A stretch of 64,000 nt of DNA from NCBI RefSeq assembly GCF_002222615.2, contig NZ_CP022412.2, positions 2,604,001-2,668,000 on the forward strand. The letters are read 5' to 3'. Shown in pieces: positions 35,830 through 45,105 of this stretch. The DNA comes from Bacteroides caccae (lineage in GTDB: Bacteria; Bacteroidota; Bacteroidia; Bacteroidales; Bacteroidaceae). The translations under genes and the position numbers were made by a program. The notes under the pieces were generated by a model, which did not search any database, was not told the origin of the DNA, and worked only from the letters and a program-made list of their open reading frames with translations. Within the stretch, counting starts at the first letter, position 1. The number at the start of each line of letters is the position of its first letter.

Positions 35830-37524
35830 TTACCAGAAATACCAGTAGAATGCCCCCGTGATAGCCAGGATGATCACCGTGTGGATAATATCCCAGTGAT
35901 TCCAGCTTGCACGTGTGGAAGCCTTTTGTTCTTTAGTAGCTGTACCGAATACCAGTCCCTGAATCTTTTCGGCAGTGGGAGCTTCTGTTGCCAGACTGAC
36001 TACAATCACAACGATAATGCAGAACAGGAACATCCAACCGCAGAAGAACAGCCAGTTCATATCATAGAACAAATATTTGAATGTAGAATCTGCCACTTCA
36101 CCTGCATTGCTGTAATATACCTTTGCACCGAGACGGGTCAGACCGATCACCATACCGGAAATCAATCCCCACATACCTCCTTGCGCAGAAGTACGTTTCC
36201 AGCAGATGCCCAGTAAGAAGGCAGCGGCAATGCCCGGAGCCAATACTGATTGAACGTCTTGCAAGTAGGTATAAAGTACATCGCCTACGCTACGCATGAT
36301 AGGAATCCAGAGGATACCCAGGATAACGATTACCACAGTAGCAACCTGTCCGATACCGACCAGTTTCTTTTCCGAAGTCTGCGGTCTGAAACGTTTGTAG
36401 AAGTCGATAGTGAACAACATCGCTGACGAATTGAACAAAGAAGCCAGAGAACTCATCAAAGCAGCCAGAATACCACATACCACCAGACCTTTTACACCGG
36501 CAGGAAGTAATTTGGCTACCAATGTCGGGAATGCAGCGTCGGCATTTGCGGTTCCGTTTTCGAGCATCGGAAGAAAACCTTCACCACCGGCACCGATATA
36601 TTTCTGGTGTAATGCGAACGCAATCATACCCGGAATCAGGAACAGAAATACAGGCAACAGTTTCAGGTAAGCACCGAAGATAGTACCACGGCGGGCTTCC
36701 ATTTCGTTCTTTCCGGAGAGCACGCGCTGTACGATAAACTGGTCAGTGCACCAGTACCAGAAACCGATAATGGCAGAACCGATCAAAGCACCCAGCCAGG
36801 GGAAATTCGCGTCATCATTGCTACGGATCAAGTTTGTCATTGTATCACCGTAATCATTAATGGTAACTGCTCCGCAAACTCTCATCATTTCGTCCCAACC
36901 GCCTAATTCCTTAAAACCGAGGACAAGTATGATTAATGAACCCAACAATAGGATAGGGGTTTGAAGAACGGAAGTATAAAGCACCGATTTCATACCTCCG
37001 AAGATCGTATAGAGTGCGGTCAATACCACCAGCCCTATGGCAGCAATCCAGAAAAAGTCGATACCCCACAATTCTTTGATACCAAATACCTGTTGGAATA
37101 CCAGACCTCCGGCATATACCGTAACAGCTACCTTAGTCAACACATAACTAACCAAAGAGATAACCGACAAGATTGTACGTGATTGGGGATTGTAACGGCG
37201 TTCCAGAAATTCCGGCATGGTATATACCATGCTTCTTGTGTAGAAAGGAACGAATACCCACCCCAGAATCAAAATCATCCAACCTTGAATTTCCCAGTGT
37301 GCCATAGCCATACCACTTGAGGCTCCGGCTCCGGCCAGACCGATCAAGTGTTCCGAACCGATGTTTGATGCGAAAATAGAGGCACCGATCGCGAGCCATG
37401 TTGCGTCGCGTCCACCCAAAAAATAATCTGCAGAGTCATTCTGCTTTTGTCTGACTACCCAAACTATAATACCGATAAGAGCCAGAAAAAAGACTCCGAT
37501 TACTAGCCAATCTAATGCTTCCAC
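35830..37524 (-). CDS. araT: Sodium/sugar symporter (SSS family), probable arabinose transporter
   Basis: This 564-aa protein has about 14 membrane helices. DYFLGGRDATWLAIGASIFASNIGSEH splits into the helix-1 region that holds the sodium site, and GLVVCGILAALMSSLASLFNSSAMLFTIDFY is the SSS signature region. Its position inside the ara operon, directly before araR, makes L-arabinose the likely substrate; the family also takes galactose, glucose and myo-inositol. Confidence 0.9.
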   Translation of the reverse strand: MEALDWLVIGVFFLALIGIIVWVVRQKQNDSADYFLGGRDATWLAIGASIFASNIGSEHLIGLAGAGASSGMAMAHWEIQGWMILILGWVFVPFYTRSMVYTMPEFLERRYNPQSRTILSVISLVSYVLTKVAVTVYAGGLVFQQVFGIKELWGIDFFWIAAIGLVVLTALYTIFGGMKSVLYTSVLQTPILLLGSLIILVLGFKELGGWDEMMRVCGAVTINDYGDTMTNLIRSNDDANFPWLGALIGSAIIGFWYWCTDQFIVQRVLSGKNEMEARRGTIFGAYLKLLPVFLFLIPGMIAFALHQKYIGAGGEGFLPMLENGTANADAAFPTLVAKLLPAGVKGLVVCGILAALMSSLASLFNSSAMLFTIDFYKRFRPQTSEKKLVGIGQVATVVIVILGILWIPIMRSVGDVLYTYLQDVQSVLAPGIAAAFLLGICWKRTSAQGGMWGLISGMVIGLTRLGAKVYYSNAGEVADSTFKYLFYDMNWLFFCGWMFLFCIIVVIVVSLATEAPTAEKIQGLVFGTATKEQKASTRASWNHWDIIHTVIILAITGAFYWYFW

Positions 37525-37549
37525 AATAAATCTGATTTATAAGTTAATA

Positions 37550-37759
37550 TTATTTCTCTACGGAAAATTTGAAAATACATTCACTGTTATAAGTTTGTCC
37601 CGGGAGGAAATTGTCTGTATAGGCCTGAATACCCGGTTCGTTGGTGTATACTTCTACTGTGATACCGCTTTCCGGGGAAGTCAGCTCGGAAGCCGGCTTG
37701 TTATTGCGTGCAACTAGCATTAGCACGGCAATTCCTGCAAGTAAGAAATGTTTTTTCAT
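37550..37759 (-). pseudogene. Aldose 1-epimerase relic with internal deletions
   Basis: This 69-codon frame begins with a signal peptide (MKKHFLLAGIAVLMLVA), jumps to the C-terminal part of a GalM protein (SPESGITVEVYTNEPGIQAY), skips again from TDNFL to PGQTYNS and ends FKFSVEK. A full enzyme has about 380 residues, as does the intact galM at 42703. Two in-frame deletions best explain it. The expected lipobox Cys after LVA is Arg (codon CGC, one transition from TGC). Despite this the frame has no stop or shift, and it is the first gene of the ara operon. Confidence 0.75.
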
Positions 37760-37804
37760 GGTTTTATTTTTAATGTAAATGAGATACTTATCTTGTTTTG
37801 GGTG

Positions 37805-37840
37805 TAAAAGTAACACTTTGGTTTGGTGTATCAAATACAC
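37805..37840 (-). promoter_or_regulatory. ara operon promoter with overlapping palindromic operator
   Basis: On the minus strand TTTG (37832-37835) and TACTTTTA (37805-37812) are 19 bases apart. The perfect palindrome GTGTAT-CAA-ATACAC (37826-37840) covers the -33 element, where a repressor would block RNA polymerase. Assignment to AraR is inference. Confidence 0.55.
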
Positions 37841-37894
37841 TCTTGTATGTTGTGCAGCATAAAAGGTATTTTTTATATGAATTCGTATTATAAA

Positions 37895-37904
37895 TGACGT
37901 GTCA
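37895..37904. promoter_or_regulatory. Short palindrome TGACGTGTCA in the ara divergent region
   Basis: TGAC-GT-GTCA lies about 100 bases before the -7 element of the GH51 gene. It may be a site for a global sugar regulator; there is no direct support. Confidence 0.3.
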
Positions 37905-38003
37905 TAGCTAGGAAATCATGCAAATGAATGGAAATTGGTCCTTTTTGACTGATAAACGCCTGTTAATGGTGGGATCGGGCAAAGAGTGAATTAGGATTCT
38001 GAT

Positions 38004-38011
38004 TATCTTTG
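38004..38011 (+). promoter_or_regulatory. Bacteroides -7 element for the GH51 gene
   Basis: TATCTTTG, 37 bases before the ATG at 38049. No TTTG lies at the -33 distance, which fits an activator-dependent promoter. Confidence 0.55.
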
Positions 38012-38048
38012 CATTCATAACTAGATATAATTTTTTTTATTAAGAACC

Positions 38049-40031
38049 ATGAGAAGATACACAGAAATCTTGGCTGTATTAGCCTTGTCTGCCGGAATGG
38101 CACTTCATGCGCAAACCAATGAAATGGTGATTCAAACCCGAAAGTTGGGAGCAGAAATCCAACCTACCATGTACGGGCTCTTTTTTGAGGATATTAATTA
38201 TGCTGCTGACGGCGGACTTTATGCCGAATTGGTCAAGAACCGTTCATTCGAGTTCCCCCAACACCTAATGGGGTGGAAGACTTATGGAAAAGTAACATTG
38301 CAGGATGACGGCCCTTTTGAACGCAATCCTCATTATGTACGCCTTTCCGACCCGGGACATGGGCATAAACATACCGGACTTGACAACGAAGGTTTCTTCG
38401 GTGTCGGCGTCAAAGAAGGAGAGGAGTATCGTTTCTCCGTCTGGGCACGATTGCCACAGGGAGGTACGAAAGCAACATTACGTATTGAATTGGTCGATAC
38501 CAAATCAATGGGCGAGCACCAGGCTTTTGCCACACAGAGTCTTGCGATTGATTCAAAAGAATGGAAAAAATATCAGATAATTCTGAAACCCGGTGCCACA
38601 AATCCTAAAGCAGTGCTCCGCATTTTCCTTACCTCTAAAGGAACCGTAGATTTGGAACACATTTCTCTTTTTCCGGTAGATACCTGGAAAGGGCATGAAA
38701 ACGGACTTCGTAAAGATCTGGCCCAAGCGTTGGCAGATATTCATCCGGGAGTCTTCCGTTTCCCCGGCGGTTGTATTGTGGAAGGGACGGATTTGGCAAC
38801 CCGTTATGACTGGAAGAAGTCGGTAGGTCCGGTAGAGAATCGTCCTTTGAATGAGAATCGCTGGCAATATACGTTTACCCACCGTTTCTTCCCTGATTAT
38901 TACCAAAGCTACGGATTGGGATTTTATGAATACTTCCTGTTGTCCGAGGAAATGGGGGCGGCACCGCTTCCTATTTTGAATTGCGGATTGTCCTGTCAAT
39001 ATCAGAATAGTGACCCGAAGGCTCATGTCGCTGTTTGCGACTTGGATAGTTATATTCAGGATGCGCTCGACCTTATAGAATTTGCCAATGGTGATATAAA
39101 TACAACTTGGGGAAAAGTACGTGCCGATATGGGACATCCGGCGCCTTTCAATCTGGAATTTATCGGTATTGGGAACGAACAGTGGGGAGAAGAGTACCCC
39201 GAACGCCTCGAACCGTTTATCAAAGCTATTCGCAAAGTTCATCCGGAAATCAAGATTGTAGGAAGTTCCGGCCCGAATTCCGAAGGAAAAGACTTTGATT
39301 ACCTATGGCCTGAAATGAAGCGTCTGAAAGCCGATTTGGTAGACGAACATTTTTATCGGCCCGAAAGCTGGTTTCTGGCTCAGGGGGCGCGTTATGATAA
39401 TTACGACCGTAAGGGGCCGAAAGTCTTTGCCGGCGAATATGCCTGCCACGGAAAGGGCAAGAAATGGAATCATTTCAATGCTGCTCTGCTTGAAGCCGCT
39501 TTTATGACCGGATTGGAGCGTAACGCAGATATTGTGCATATGGCTACCTATGCTCCTCTTTTCGCCCATGTGGAAGGTTGGCAGTGGCGCCCGGATATGA
39601 TCTGGTTTGACAACCTGAATTCCGTGCGTACTGTAAGCTATTATGTACAGCAACTGTATGCTCAAAATAAAGGAACTAATGTGCTTCCGCTTACCATGAA
39701 CAAGAAAAGTGTGACAGGAGCCGAAGGGCAGAATGGGCTCTTTGCCAGTGCCGTATACGATAAGGACAAGAATGAACTGATTGTAAAGGTTGCCAATACT
39801 TCAAATACTGCCCAGTCAATCTCTTTGAACTTTGCCGGATTGAAGAAACAAGACGTATTATCGAATGGCCGCTGCATCAAGCTTCGTTCACTTGATTTGG
39901 ATAAGGATAATACGCTTGAACAACCTTTTGCCATCACTCCTCAAGAAACTGCGGTGTCTGTTGAAGGTCATGTGTTTACAACCGAGCAGGAACCGAATAC
40001 TTTTGCTGTTTATAAATTTACAAAGAAATGA
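38049..40031 (+). CDS. Alpha-L-arabinofuranosidase, GH51, secreted
   Basis: This 660-aa enzyme releases L-arabinose from arabinan or arabinoxylan side chains. It has a signal peptide (ILAVLALSAGMALHAQ), a small carbohydrate-binding-like region (about 80-200), the TIM barrel (about 205-500) and a C-terminal beta-sandwich. IGIGNEQWGEEYPERLEPF contains the acid/base Glu (GNEQWG), and KVFAGEYACHGKG carries the nucleophile Glu. It probably acts in the periplasm. It faces away from the ara operon across a shared control region, so supply and use of arabinose are likely co-regulated. Confidence 0.93.
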   Translation: MRRYTEILAVLALSAGMALHAQTNEMVIQTRKLGAEIQPTMYGLFFEDINYAADGGLYAELVKNRSFEFPQHLMGWKTYGKVTLQDDGPFERNPHYVRLSDPGHGHKHTGLDNEGFFGVGVKEGEEYRFSVWARLPQGGTKATLRIELVDTKSMGEHQAFATQSLAIDSKEWKKYQIILKPGATNPKAVLRIFLTSKGTVDLEHISLFPVDTWKGHENGLRKDLAQALADIHPGVFRFPGGCIVEGTDLATRYDWKKSVGPVENRPLNENRWQYTFTHRFFPDYYQSYGLGFYEYFLLSEEMGAAPLPILNCGLSCQYQNSDPKAHVAVCDLDSYIQDALDLIEFANGDINTTWGKVRADMGHPAPFNLEFIGIGNEQWGEEYPERLEPFIKAIRKVHPEIKIVGSSGPNSEGKDFDYLWPEMKRLKADLVDEHFYRPESWFLAQGARYDNYDRKGPKVFAGEYACHGKGKKWNHFNAALLEAAFMTGLERNADIVHMATYAPLFAHVEGWQWRPDMIWFDNLNSVRTVSYYVQQLYAQNKGTNVLPLTMNKKSVTGAEGQNGLFASAVYDKDKNELIVKVANTSNTAQSISLNFAGLKKQDVLSNGRCIKLRSLDLDKDNTLEQPFAITPQETAVSVEGHVFTTEQEPNTFAVYKFTKK

Positions 40032-40083
40032 CGATAAGGTTTGTTAGATAATAGATTTAAGTCTTAATTGTTAATTGAAAAGA

Positions 40084-40114
40084 AAGGGCGGCTTCCGTAA
40101 TGGAAACCGCCCTT
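40084..40114. terminator. Shared terminator between GH51 and galK
   Basis: AAGGGCGGCTTCC (40084-40096) pairs with GGAAACCGCCCTT (40102-40114) around a 5-base loop, with one wobble. It lies between two convergent genes. Confidence 0.8.
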
Positions 40115-40140
40115 CTTGATTATTTATATTGGATAATTTC

Positions 40141-41295
40141 TTATTCCAATCTGCGTGAACCGTCACCGATTACCACGTCATACACTTTCGGGCTTCTGCC
40201 GAATTTAGCTTTGAATGCTTCTTTTGTCTTTTCAACGAAGTTGTCATACAATTCGTCTTTAACAAGGTTGATAGTACAACCGCCGAATCCGCCACCCATA
40301 ACGCGTGAACCGGTTACACCGTATTCTTTAGCGCAGTCGTTCAGGAAGTCGAGTTCTTCACAGCTTACTTCGTACAGCTTGCTCATGCCGTGATGAGTTT
40401 CGTACATCTTCTGACCTACAGTTTCGTAATCATCTTTCTCCAGAGCATCGCAAACATCGAGTACGCGTTGGATTTCTTCGATTACGTATTCTGCACGCAT
40501 ATAATCTTCATCGCTGATGTCAGCCTTAGCTTCTTCCAACATTTCCATAGTACAGTCGCGCAGGAATTCAACGTGCGGATGTTTCTTCTGGATAGCGGCA
40601 ACAGCAGCTTCGCAGCTCTGGCGGCGTTTGTTGTAAGCAGAAGAAGCCAGTTCGTGTTTAACAACCGAATCCATTAAAACCAGACGATAGCCTTCCGGGT
40701 GGAATGGGAAATACTGATATTCCAGTGAACGGCAATCCAGACGGATCAAGCTGCCTGCTTTACCGAATACGGAAGCAAACTGGTCCATGATACCGCAGTT
40801 CACACCACAGTAATTGTGTTCAGTAGCCTGACCCACTTTAGCCAGTTCGAACTTATCAATCTTGTTTTCACCGAACAGTTCGTTCAATGCAAAAGCATAC
40901 GTACTTTCCAAGGCAGCAGAAGAAGACATACCTGCACCCAGAGGCACATCACCGGAGAAAGCAGTATTGAATCCTTTTACGTCTACGCCGCGTTTAATCA
41001 TTTCACGGCATACACCGAAGATATATCTTGCCCAGCTTGCGCGTGGAGCGTCTTCTTCGTTCAGACCGAATTCTACATAATCTTTCAAGTCGATAGAATA
41101 AGCTCTTACTTTATCAGTACCGTTCGGTTTGATTTCGGCAATCATACCTTTGTCTACTGCACCCGGAAATACGAATCCGCCGTTGTAGTCAGTGTGTTCG
41201 CCAATCAGGTTAATACGTCCCGGAGAGGCATATATAAATCCTGTAGTACCATCGAAATGTTTAATGAAGCGACTTCTTACGTGTTCTATATCCAT
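40141..41295 (-). CDS. galK: Galactokinase
   Basis: This 384-aa GHMP kinase phosphorylates galactose at C1. GRINLIGEHTDYNGGFVFPG (about 27-46) is the galactokinase signature, PLGAGMSSSAALE is the GHMP ATP-binding loop, NCGIMDQFASVFG contains the catalytic Asp, and VMGGGFGGCTINLV is the third motif. It is last in galM-gluP-galK, 45 bases after gluP. Confidence 0.96.
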   Translation of the reverse strand: MDIEHVRSRFIKHFDGTTGFIYASPGRINLIGEHTDYNGGFVFPGAVDKGMIAEIKPNGTDKVRAYSIDLKDYVEFGLNEEDAPRASWARYIFGVCREMIKRGVDVKGFNTAFSGDVPLGAGMSSSAALESTYAFALNELFGENKIDKFELAKVGQATEHNYCGVNCGIMDQFASVFGKAGSLIRLDCRSLEYQYFPFHPEGYRLVLMDSVVKHELASSAYNKRRQSCEAAVAAIQKKHPHVEFLRDCTMEMLEEAKADISDEDYMRAEYVIEEIQRVLDVCDALEKDDYETVGQKMYETHHGMSKLYEVSCEELDFLNDCAKEYGVTGSRVMGGGFGGCTINLVKDELYDNFVEKTKEAFKAKFGRSPKVYDVVIGDGSRRLE

Positions 41296-41340
41296 GATAA
41301 TTTAATTTTATAAGGTGAATAAATTGAGTTCAGTAATAGA

Positions 41341-42651
41341 TTATTCTACCGGAATATCTTTATTGACATTTTTGCAACCTACCAGACCGTAGTACAGCAA
41401 ATATGCCAAAGCAGCAATGATTACCCAGTAACTTGGCATGAAACCGGCAACATCAGCTACCCAGCCCTGAAGTACAGGCAGGATACCTCCACCGCAAACC
41501 AGTACCATAAACAGACCGGAAGCAGCAGCAAGATATTTACCCAATCCTTCTACAGCAAGGTTGAAGATACCACCCCACATGATAGAAGTACAGAAACCGA
41601 CTAATACCAGGTACATTGCGTTGATAGGAACTTCGGCAAAACCGAATGACAAACCGCCTGTCTCACCTTGTTGGAGTACGGGCAAGTTAACCAATGTTCC
41701 TGTGGAGGAGAAGATAGCAAGGAATACTAAAATTAATCCCAGAGCAGATGTAAAAGTAAGCATCGCTTTACTGGAGATTTTAGCGCCAAGTGAAGCACCT
41801 GCCAGACGACCGACCAACATCAGGAACCAATAAGTTCCTACCACGAAACCGGAGATAGTAGAAGCAATGCCGGCACCGCCTTTTTCTACAGGGTCGGTAA
41901 GGAACAGGTTCAGAGTACCCGGTACGCCTACTTCAATACCTACGTATACAAAGATAGCGATAGCACCTAATACAAAGTGGCGGAACTTCAAAGCACCTTT
42001 CATCAATGTGCTGATCGGTTCTGTTGTGGTAGCAGCATTCGGTTCCGGAATACGTACAAATAAAAGTACGAAGAATGCGAAAGCAAACACGGCCATTGCT
42101 GTATACATTACAGGGAAAATCTGGGAAATAGTAGCTTTTTCGATAGAACCGGCGATCAGGATACCAACGAACATCGGAGTAATGGTAGCCATTACAGAGT
42201 TGAAAGAGCCACCCACCTGGATAAGTTGGTTACCTTTGTTACCTTCACCACCCAATTTGTTCAACATCGGGTTTACTACAGTGTTGAGCAAACACATAGA
42301 GAAACCTGCAACGAATGCACCGATCAAATAAACGGCGAAAGCCATTTCCGGGCTTGAATGGCCGGATAAGAACTGGATACCTACGCCTACAAAACCGATA
42401 GCTACTGCGATCAGTGCAGTCTTCTTATATCCAACGCGTTGCAACAAGATGCCGCTCGGAATACCCATTACTGCATACGCGATGAAGTTTCCGAAGTTTC
42501 CTAGCATACCTAGTGCGTTCGATACGTCGAACTGGTTTTTCAACACGATACCCATAGGAGCAGCGAGGTTGGTAACAAATGAAATCATACCGAAAAGGAA
42601 AATCATCGTAATGATTGCAATGATTTTTCCATTCTTTTTTTCTTGTGTCAT
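41341..42651 (-). CDS. gluP: Glucose/galactose MFS transporter (GluP/FucP family)
   Basis: This 436-aa proton symporter has about 12 membrane helices. FGMISFVTNLAAPMGIVLKN is the N-terminal helix region, GNFGNFIAYAVMGIPSGILLQ follows in two parts, and GAFVAGFSMCLLNTVVNPM is the conserved FucP/GluP motif. Its place between galM and galK makes galactose a natural substrate, with glucose also possible. Confidence 0.9.
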   Translation of the reverse strand: MTQEKKNGKIIAIITMIFLFGMISFVTNLAAPMGIVLKNQFDVSNALGMLGNFGNFIAYAVMGIPSGILLQRVGYKKTALIAVAIGFVGVGIQFLSGHSSPEMAFAVYLIGAFVAGFSMCLLNTVVNPMLNKLGGEGNKGNQLIQVGGSFNSVMATITPMFVGILIAGSIEKATISQIFPVMYTAMAVFAFAFFVLLFVRIPEPNAATTTEPISTLMKGALKFRHFVLGAIAIFVYVGIEVGVPGTLNLFLTDPVEKGGAGIASTISGFVVGTYWFLMLVGRLAGASLGAKISSKAMLTFTSALGLILVFLAIFSSTGTLVNLPVLQQGETGGLSFGFAEVPINAMYLVLVGFCTSIMWGGIFNLAVEGLGKYLAAASGLFMVLVCGGGILPVLQGWVADVAGFMPSYWVIIAALAYLLYYGLVGCKNVNKDIPVE

Positions 42652-42702
42652 GGTTCAAAAAAAATGTTAGTTTATAAAATTAGGTTAGTTATTTTTTAGT
42701 TG

Positions 42703-43800
42703 TTATTCTTCTACATCAAATTTGTAAACTGTGATTTGTTGGTATTCATCACCCGGCAGCAGGGTAGCCGACGGGAAATGCGGTTTGTTCGGAGTATCCG
42801 GGAAACATTGTGCTTCAAAACAGATAGCGCTTCTTGCCGGGAATGTAGCGCCGTGTGCGCCTTCGAATCCGTTCAGCCAGTTGCCTGTATAAAGTTGCAC
42901 GCCTGCTTCGGTAGTGTATACTTCCATGATACGGCCGCTTTCAGGATCTTTGCAGGTAGCGGCGAGGTCGAGCGAACCGCTTTCTGTTTTGTTCAATACG
43001 TAGCAGTGGTCGTATCCGGCACCGAATATCAATTGCTGGAATTTATCGTCGATACGTTCGCCTACGGTATGCGGAGTGCGGAAGTCCATAGGAGTTCCTT
43101 CCACTTTGGCGATTTCTCCGGTTGGGATAGAAACTTCATCGATAGGTGTATAGAAATCAGCGTTGATAGTAACGATGTTGTTGTTGACGGTAGGAGTCGG
43201 ATTGGAGATGCCGGCGAGGTTGAAGAAACCGTGGTTAGTGAGGTTTACAACCGTTGCTTTGTCAGTAGTGGCGCGGTATTCGATAGTCAGTGCATTCACT
43301 TCATTTTCCAGTCGGTAGGTCATTTCTACTTCCAGATTACCGGGGAATCCCTCTTCGCCGTCGGCAGAAACATAATTGAATTGCACGGTGCTTTCATCAA
43401 TCTGGATAGCGTCCCATACACGGGCGTGGAAACCGGTAGGTCCTCCGTGCAAGGAGTTAGGGCCGTTGTTGATTGTGAGTTCATGTTCTTCGCCGAACAA
43501 GGTGAATTTTCCTTTGGCGATACGGTTGCCATAACGTCCGATAGTTGTACTCAGGAAAGGTTCCGGGCTGTTGATTACATGGTCAATGCTGTCGTGTCCG
43601 AGAATCACATTAGCATACTTACCGTTTTTGTCCGGTACCATAATCGAAAGAATGGCGCACCCGTAATTCGTTACGGCCACTTCCATTCCCTTTTTGTTTT
43701 TAAGGATAAATAAATCTGTTTTTTTATCATTTATATCCTTTTGAAAATCTTTCCGGCTGAGCCCTGAAAGATTTCCCTCTGTTGGGAATGTGTTATTCAT
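42703..43800 (-). CDS. galM: Aldose 1-epimerase (galactose mutarotase)
   Basis: This 365-aa enzyme interconverts alpha and beta anomers before GalK acts. YGNRIAKGKFTLFGEE, NNGPNSLHGGPTGFHARVWD (His near the active site), NLTNHGFFNLAG (second His) and AICFEAQCFPDTPNKPHFPS follow the family order. The catalytic Glu lies in the last block. The N terminus has no signal peptide, so it is cytosolic, unlike the signal-bearing relic at 37550. The ATG at 43800 is preferred because an earlier in-frame start at 43854 would lie upstream of a -7-like TTTATTTG near 43826. Confidence 0.93.
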   Translation of the reverse strand: MNNTFPTEGNLSGLSRKDFQKDINDKKTDLFILKNKKGMEVAVTNYGCAILSIMVPDKNGKYANVILGHDSIDHVINSPEPFLSTTIGRYGNRIAKGKFTLFGEEHELTINNGPNSLHGGPTGFHARVWDAIQIDESTVQFNYVSADGEEGFPGNLEVEMTYRLENEVNALTIEYRATTDKATVVNLTNHGFFNLAGISNPTPTVNNNIVTINADFYTPIDEVSIPTGEIAKVEGTPMDFRTPHTVGERIDDKFQQLIFGAGYDHCYVLNKTESGSLDLAATCKDPESGRIMEVYTTEAGVQLYTGNWLNGFEGAHGATFPARSAICFEAQCFPDTPNKPHFPSATLLPGDEYQQITVYKFDVEE

Positions 43801-43988
43801 GTCTGGTATTATTAAAATTTTCCTGCAAATAAAGGCAAATTCTTTCTTACTCACAAATTATTCGGACTAAATATAGCAGGTGCTTTAGGAAAGTTTAGCG
43901 TTATTACTTTAATGTTCCTATTCTTTTTGGTATGTTTTTTTTCAAAAAGATTTTTATCGTCCTTTTCTTAAAACTAAACTATTTTTTG

Positions 43989-43996
43989 TATGTTTG
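43989..43996 (+). promoter_or_regulatory. Bacteroides -7 element for manA
   Basis: TATGTTTG, 59 bases before the manA ATG. Confidence 0.5.
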
Positions 43997-44055
43997 CTCC
44001 CGGATTCATGCAATCCGAGCGAATTTAATCTAAGTTTATAACAAGAAAAACAAAA

Positions 44056-45027
44056 ATGTATCCATTAAAATTCGAACCAATTCTGAAGCAGACGCTTTGG
44101 GGGGGCGACAAAATTATTCCGTTCAAGCATTTGAATTCAGACTTGAAAGGAGTAGGAGAAAGCTGGGAAATTTCCGGCGTTGAGGACAATGAATCCGTAG
44201 TGGCCAATGGCCCGGATAAAGGTTTAACCCTTGCCGACATGGTGAGAAGGTATCGCGAGGAACTGGTAGGTGAAGCGAATTATGCCCGTTTCGGAAACAA
44301 ATTTCCATTACTCATTAAGTTTATTGATGCCAAGCAGGATTTGTCCATTCAGGTACACCCGGCCGATGACCTTGCGAAAAAACGTCACAACTCAATGGGT
44401 AAAACAGAAATGTGGTATGTGGTAGATGCTGACAAAGGAGCTAAATTGCGTTCGGGATTTTCTGAACAGATTACTCCGAAAGAATATAAAGAACGCGTAT
44501 TGAACAATACGATTACCGATGTGCTGCAAGAGTACGAGATTCATCCGGGAGATGTTTTCTTCCTTCCTGCGGGACGTGTACACAGCATTGGTGCGGGGGC
44601 GTTCATCGCTGAAATTCAGCAAACTTCCGACATCACTTACCGTATCTACGACTTCAACCGTAAAGATGCGAACGGCAAAACACGTGAACTCCACACCGAT
44701 TTGGCCCGTGAAGCTATTAACTACGAAGTATTGGATGATTATCGTACCAAATACGAACCGTTGAAGGATGAACCGGTAGAGTTGGTTGCCTGCCCTTATT
44801 TCACCACTTCTTTGTATGACATGACCGAAGAAATCAGTTGTGACTATTCGGAACTCGATTCATTCGTTATTTTTATTTGCATGGAAGGCTCATGCAAAAT
44901 GGTGGACAATGAAGGCAACGAACTGACAGTAAATGCCGGAGAGTCTATTTTGCTCCCCGCTACCACTCAGGATATTACTATTACTCCTGAAAGTGCAAAC
45001 GTGAAGTTGCTGGAGACTTACGTATAA
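44056..45027 (+). CDS. manA: Mannose-6-phosphate isomerase, class I
   Basis: This 323-aa zinc enzyme interconverts mannose-6-phosphate and fructose-6-phosphate. LKFEPILKQTLWGGDKI opens the family, LSIQVHPADDLAKKRH carries zinc ligands, KTEMWYVVDAD follows, and PGDVFFLPAGRVHSIGAGAFIAE holds the remaining His ligand. It is divergent from galM and ends at a strong terminator. It belongs to the short bacterial type. Confidence 0.94.
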   Translation: MYPLKFEPILKQTLWGGDKIIPFKHLNSDLKGVGESWEISGVEDNESVVANGPDKGLTLADMVRRYREELVGEANYARFGNKFPLLIKFIDAKQDLSIQVHPADDLAKKRHNSMGKTEMWYVVDADKGAKLRSGFSEQITPKEYKERVLNNTITDVLQEYEIHPGDVFFLPAGRVHSIGAGAFIAEIQQTSDITYRIYDFNRKDANGKTRELHTDLAREAINYEVLDDYRTKYEPLKDEPVELVACPYFTTSLYDMTEEISCDYSELDSFVIFICMEGSCKMVDNEGNELTVNAGESILLPATTQDITITPESANVKLLETYV

Positions 45028-45075
45028 AAGGATATTTCAGCTTCATTGAGATGAAGTTGTTACTTCGACAAGCAT

Positions 45076-45105
45076 AAGGCTTCCACGGGTTGGAAGCCTT
45101 TTTTA
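45076..45105 (+). terminator. Terminator after manA
   Basis: A perfect 10-bp stem, AAGGCTTCCA (45076-45085) with TGGAAGCCTT (45091-45100), runs into a T tract. Confidence 0.88.

Noticed and set aside
42700-43713. A 337-codon plus-strand frame opposite galM
   Set aside because: It is a shadow of galM; the minus-strand frame has all epimerase motifs.
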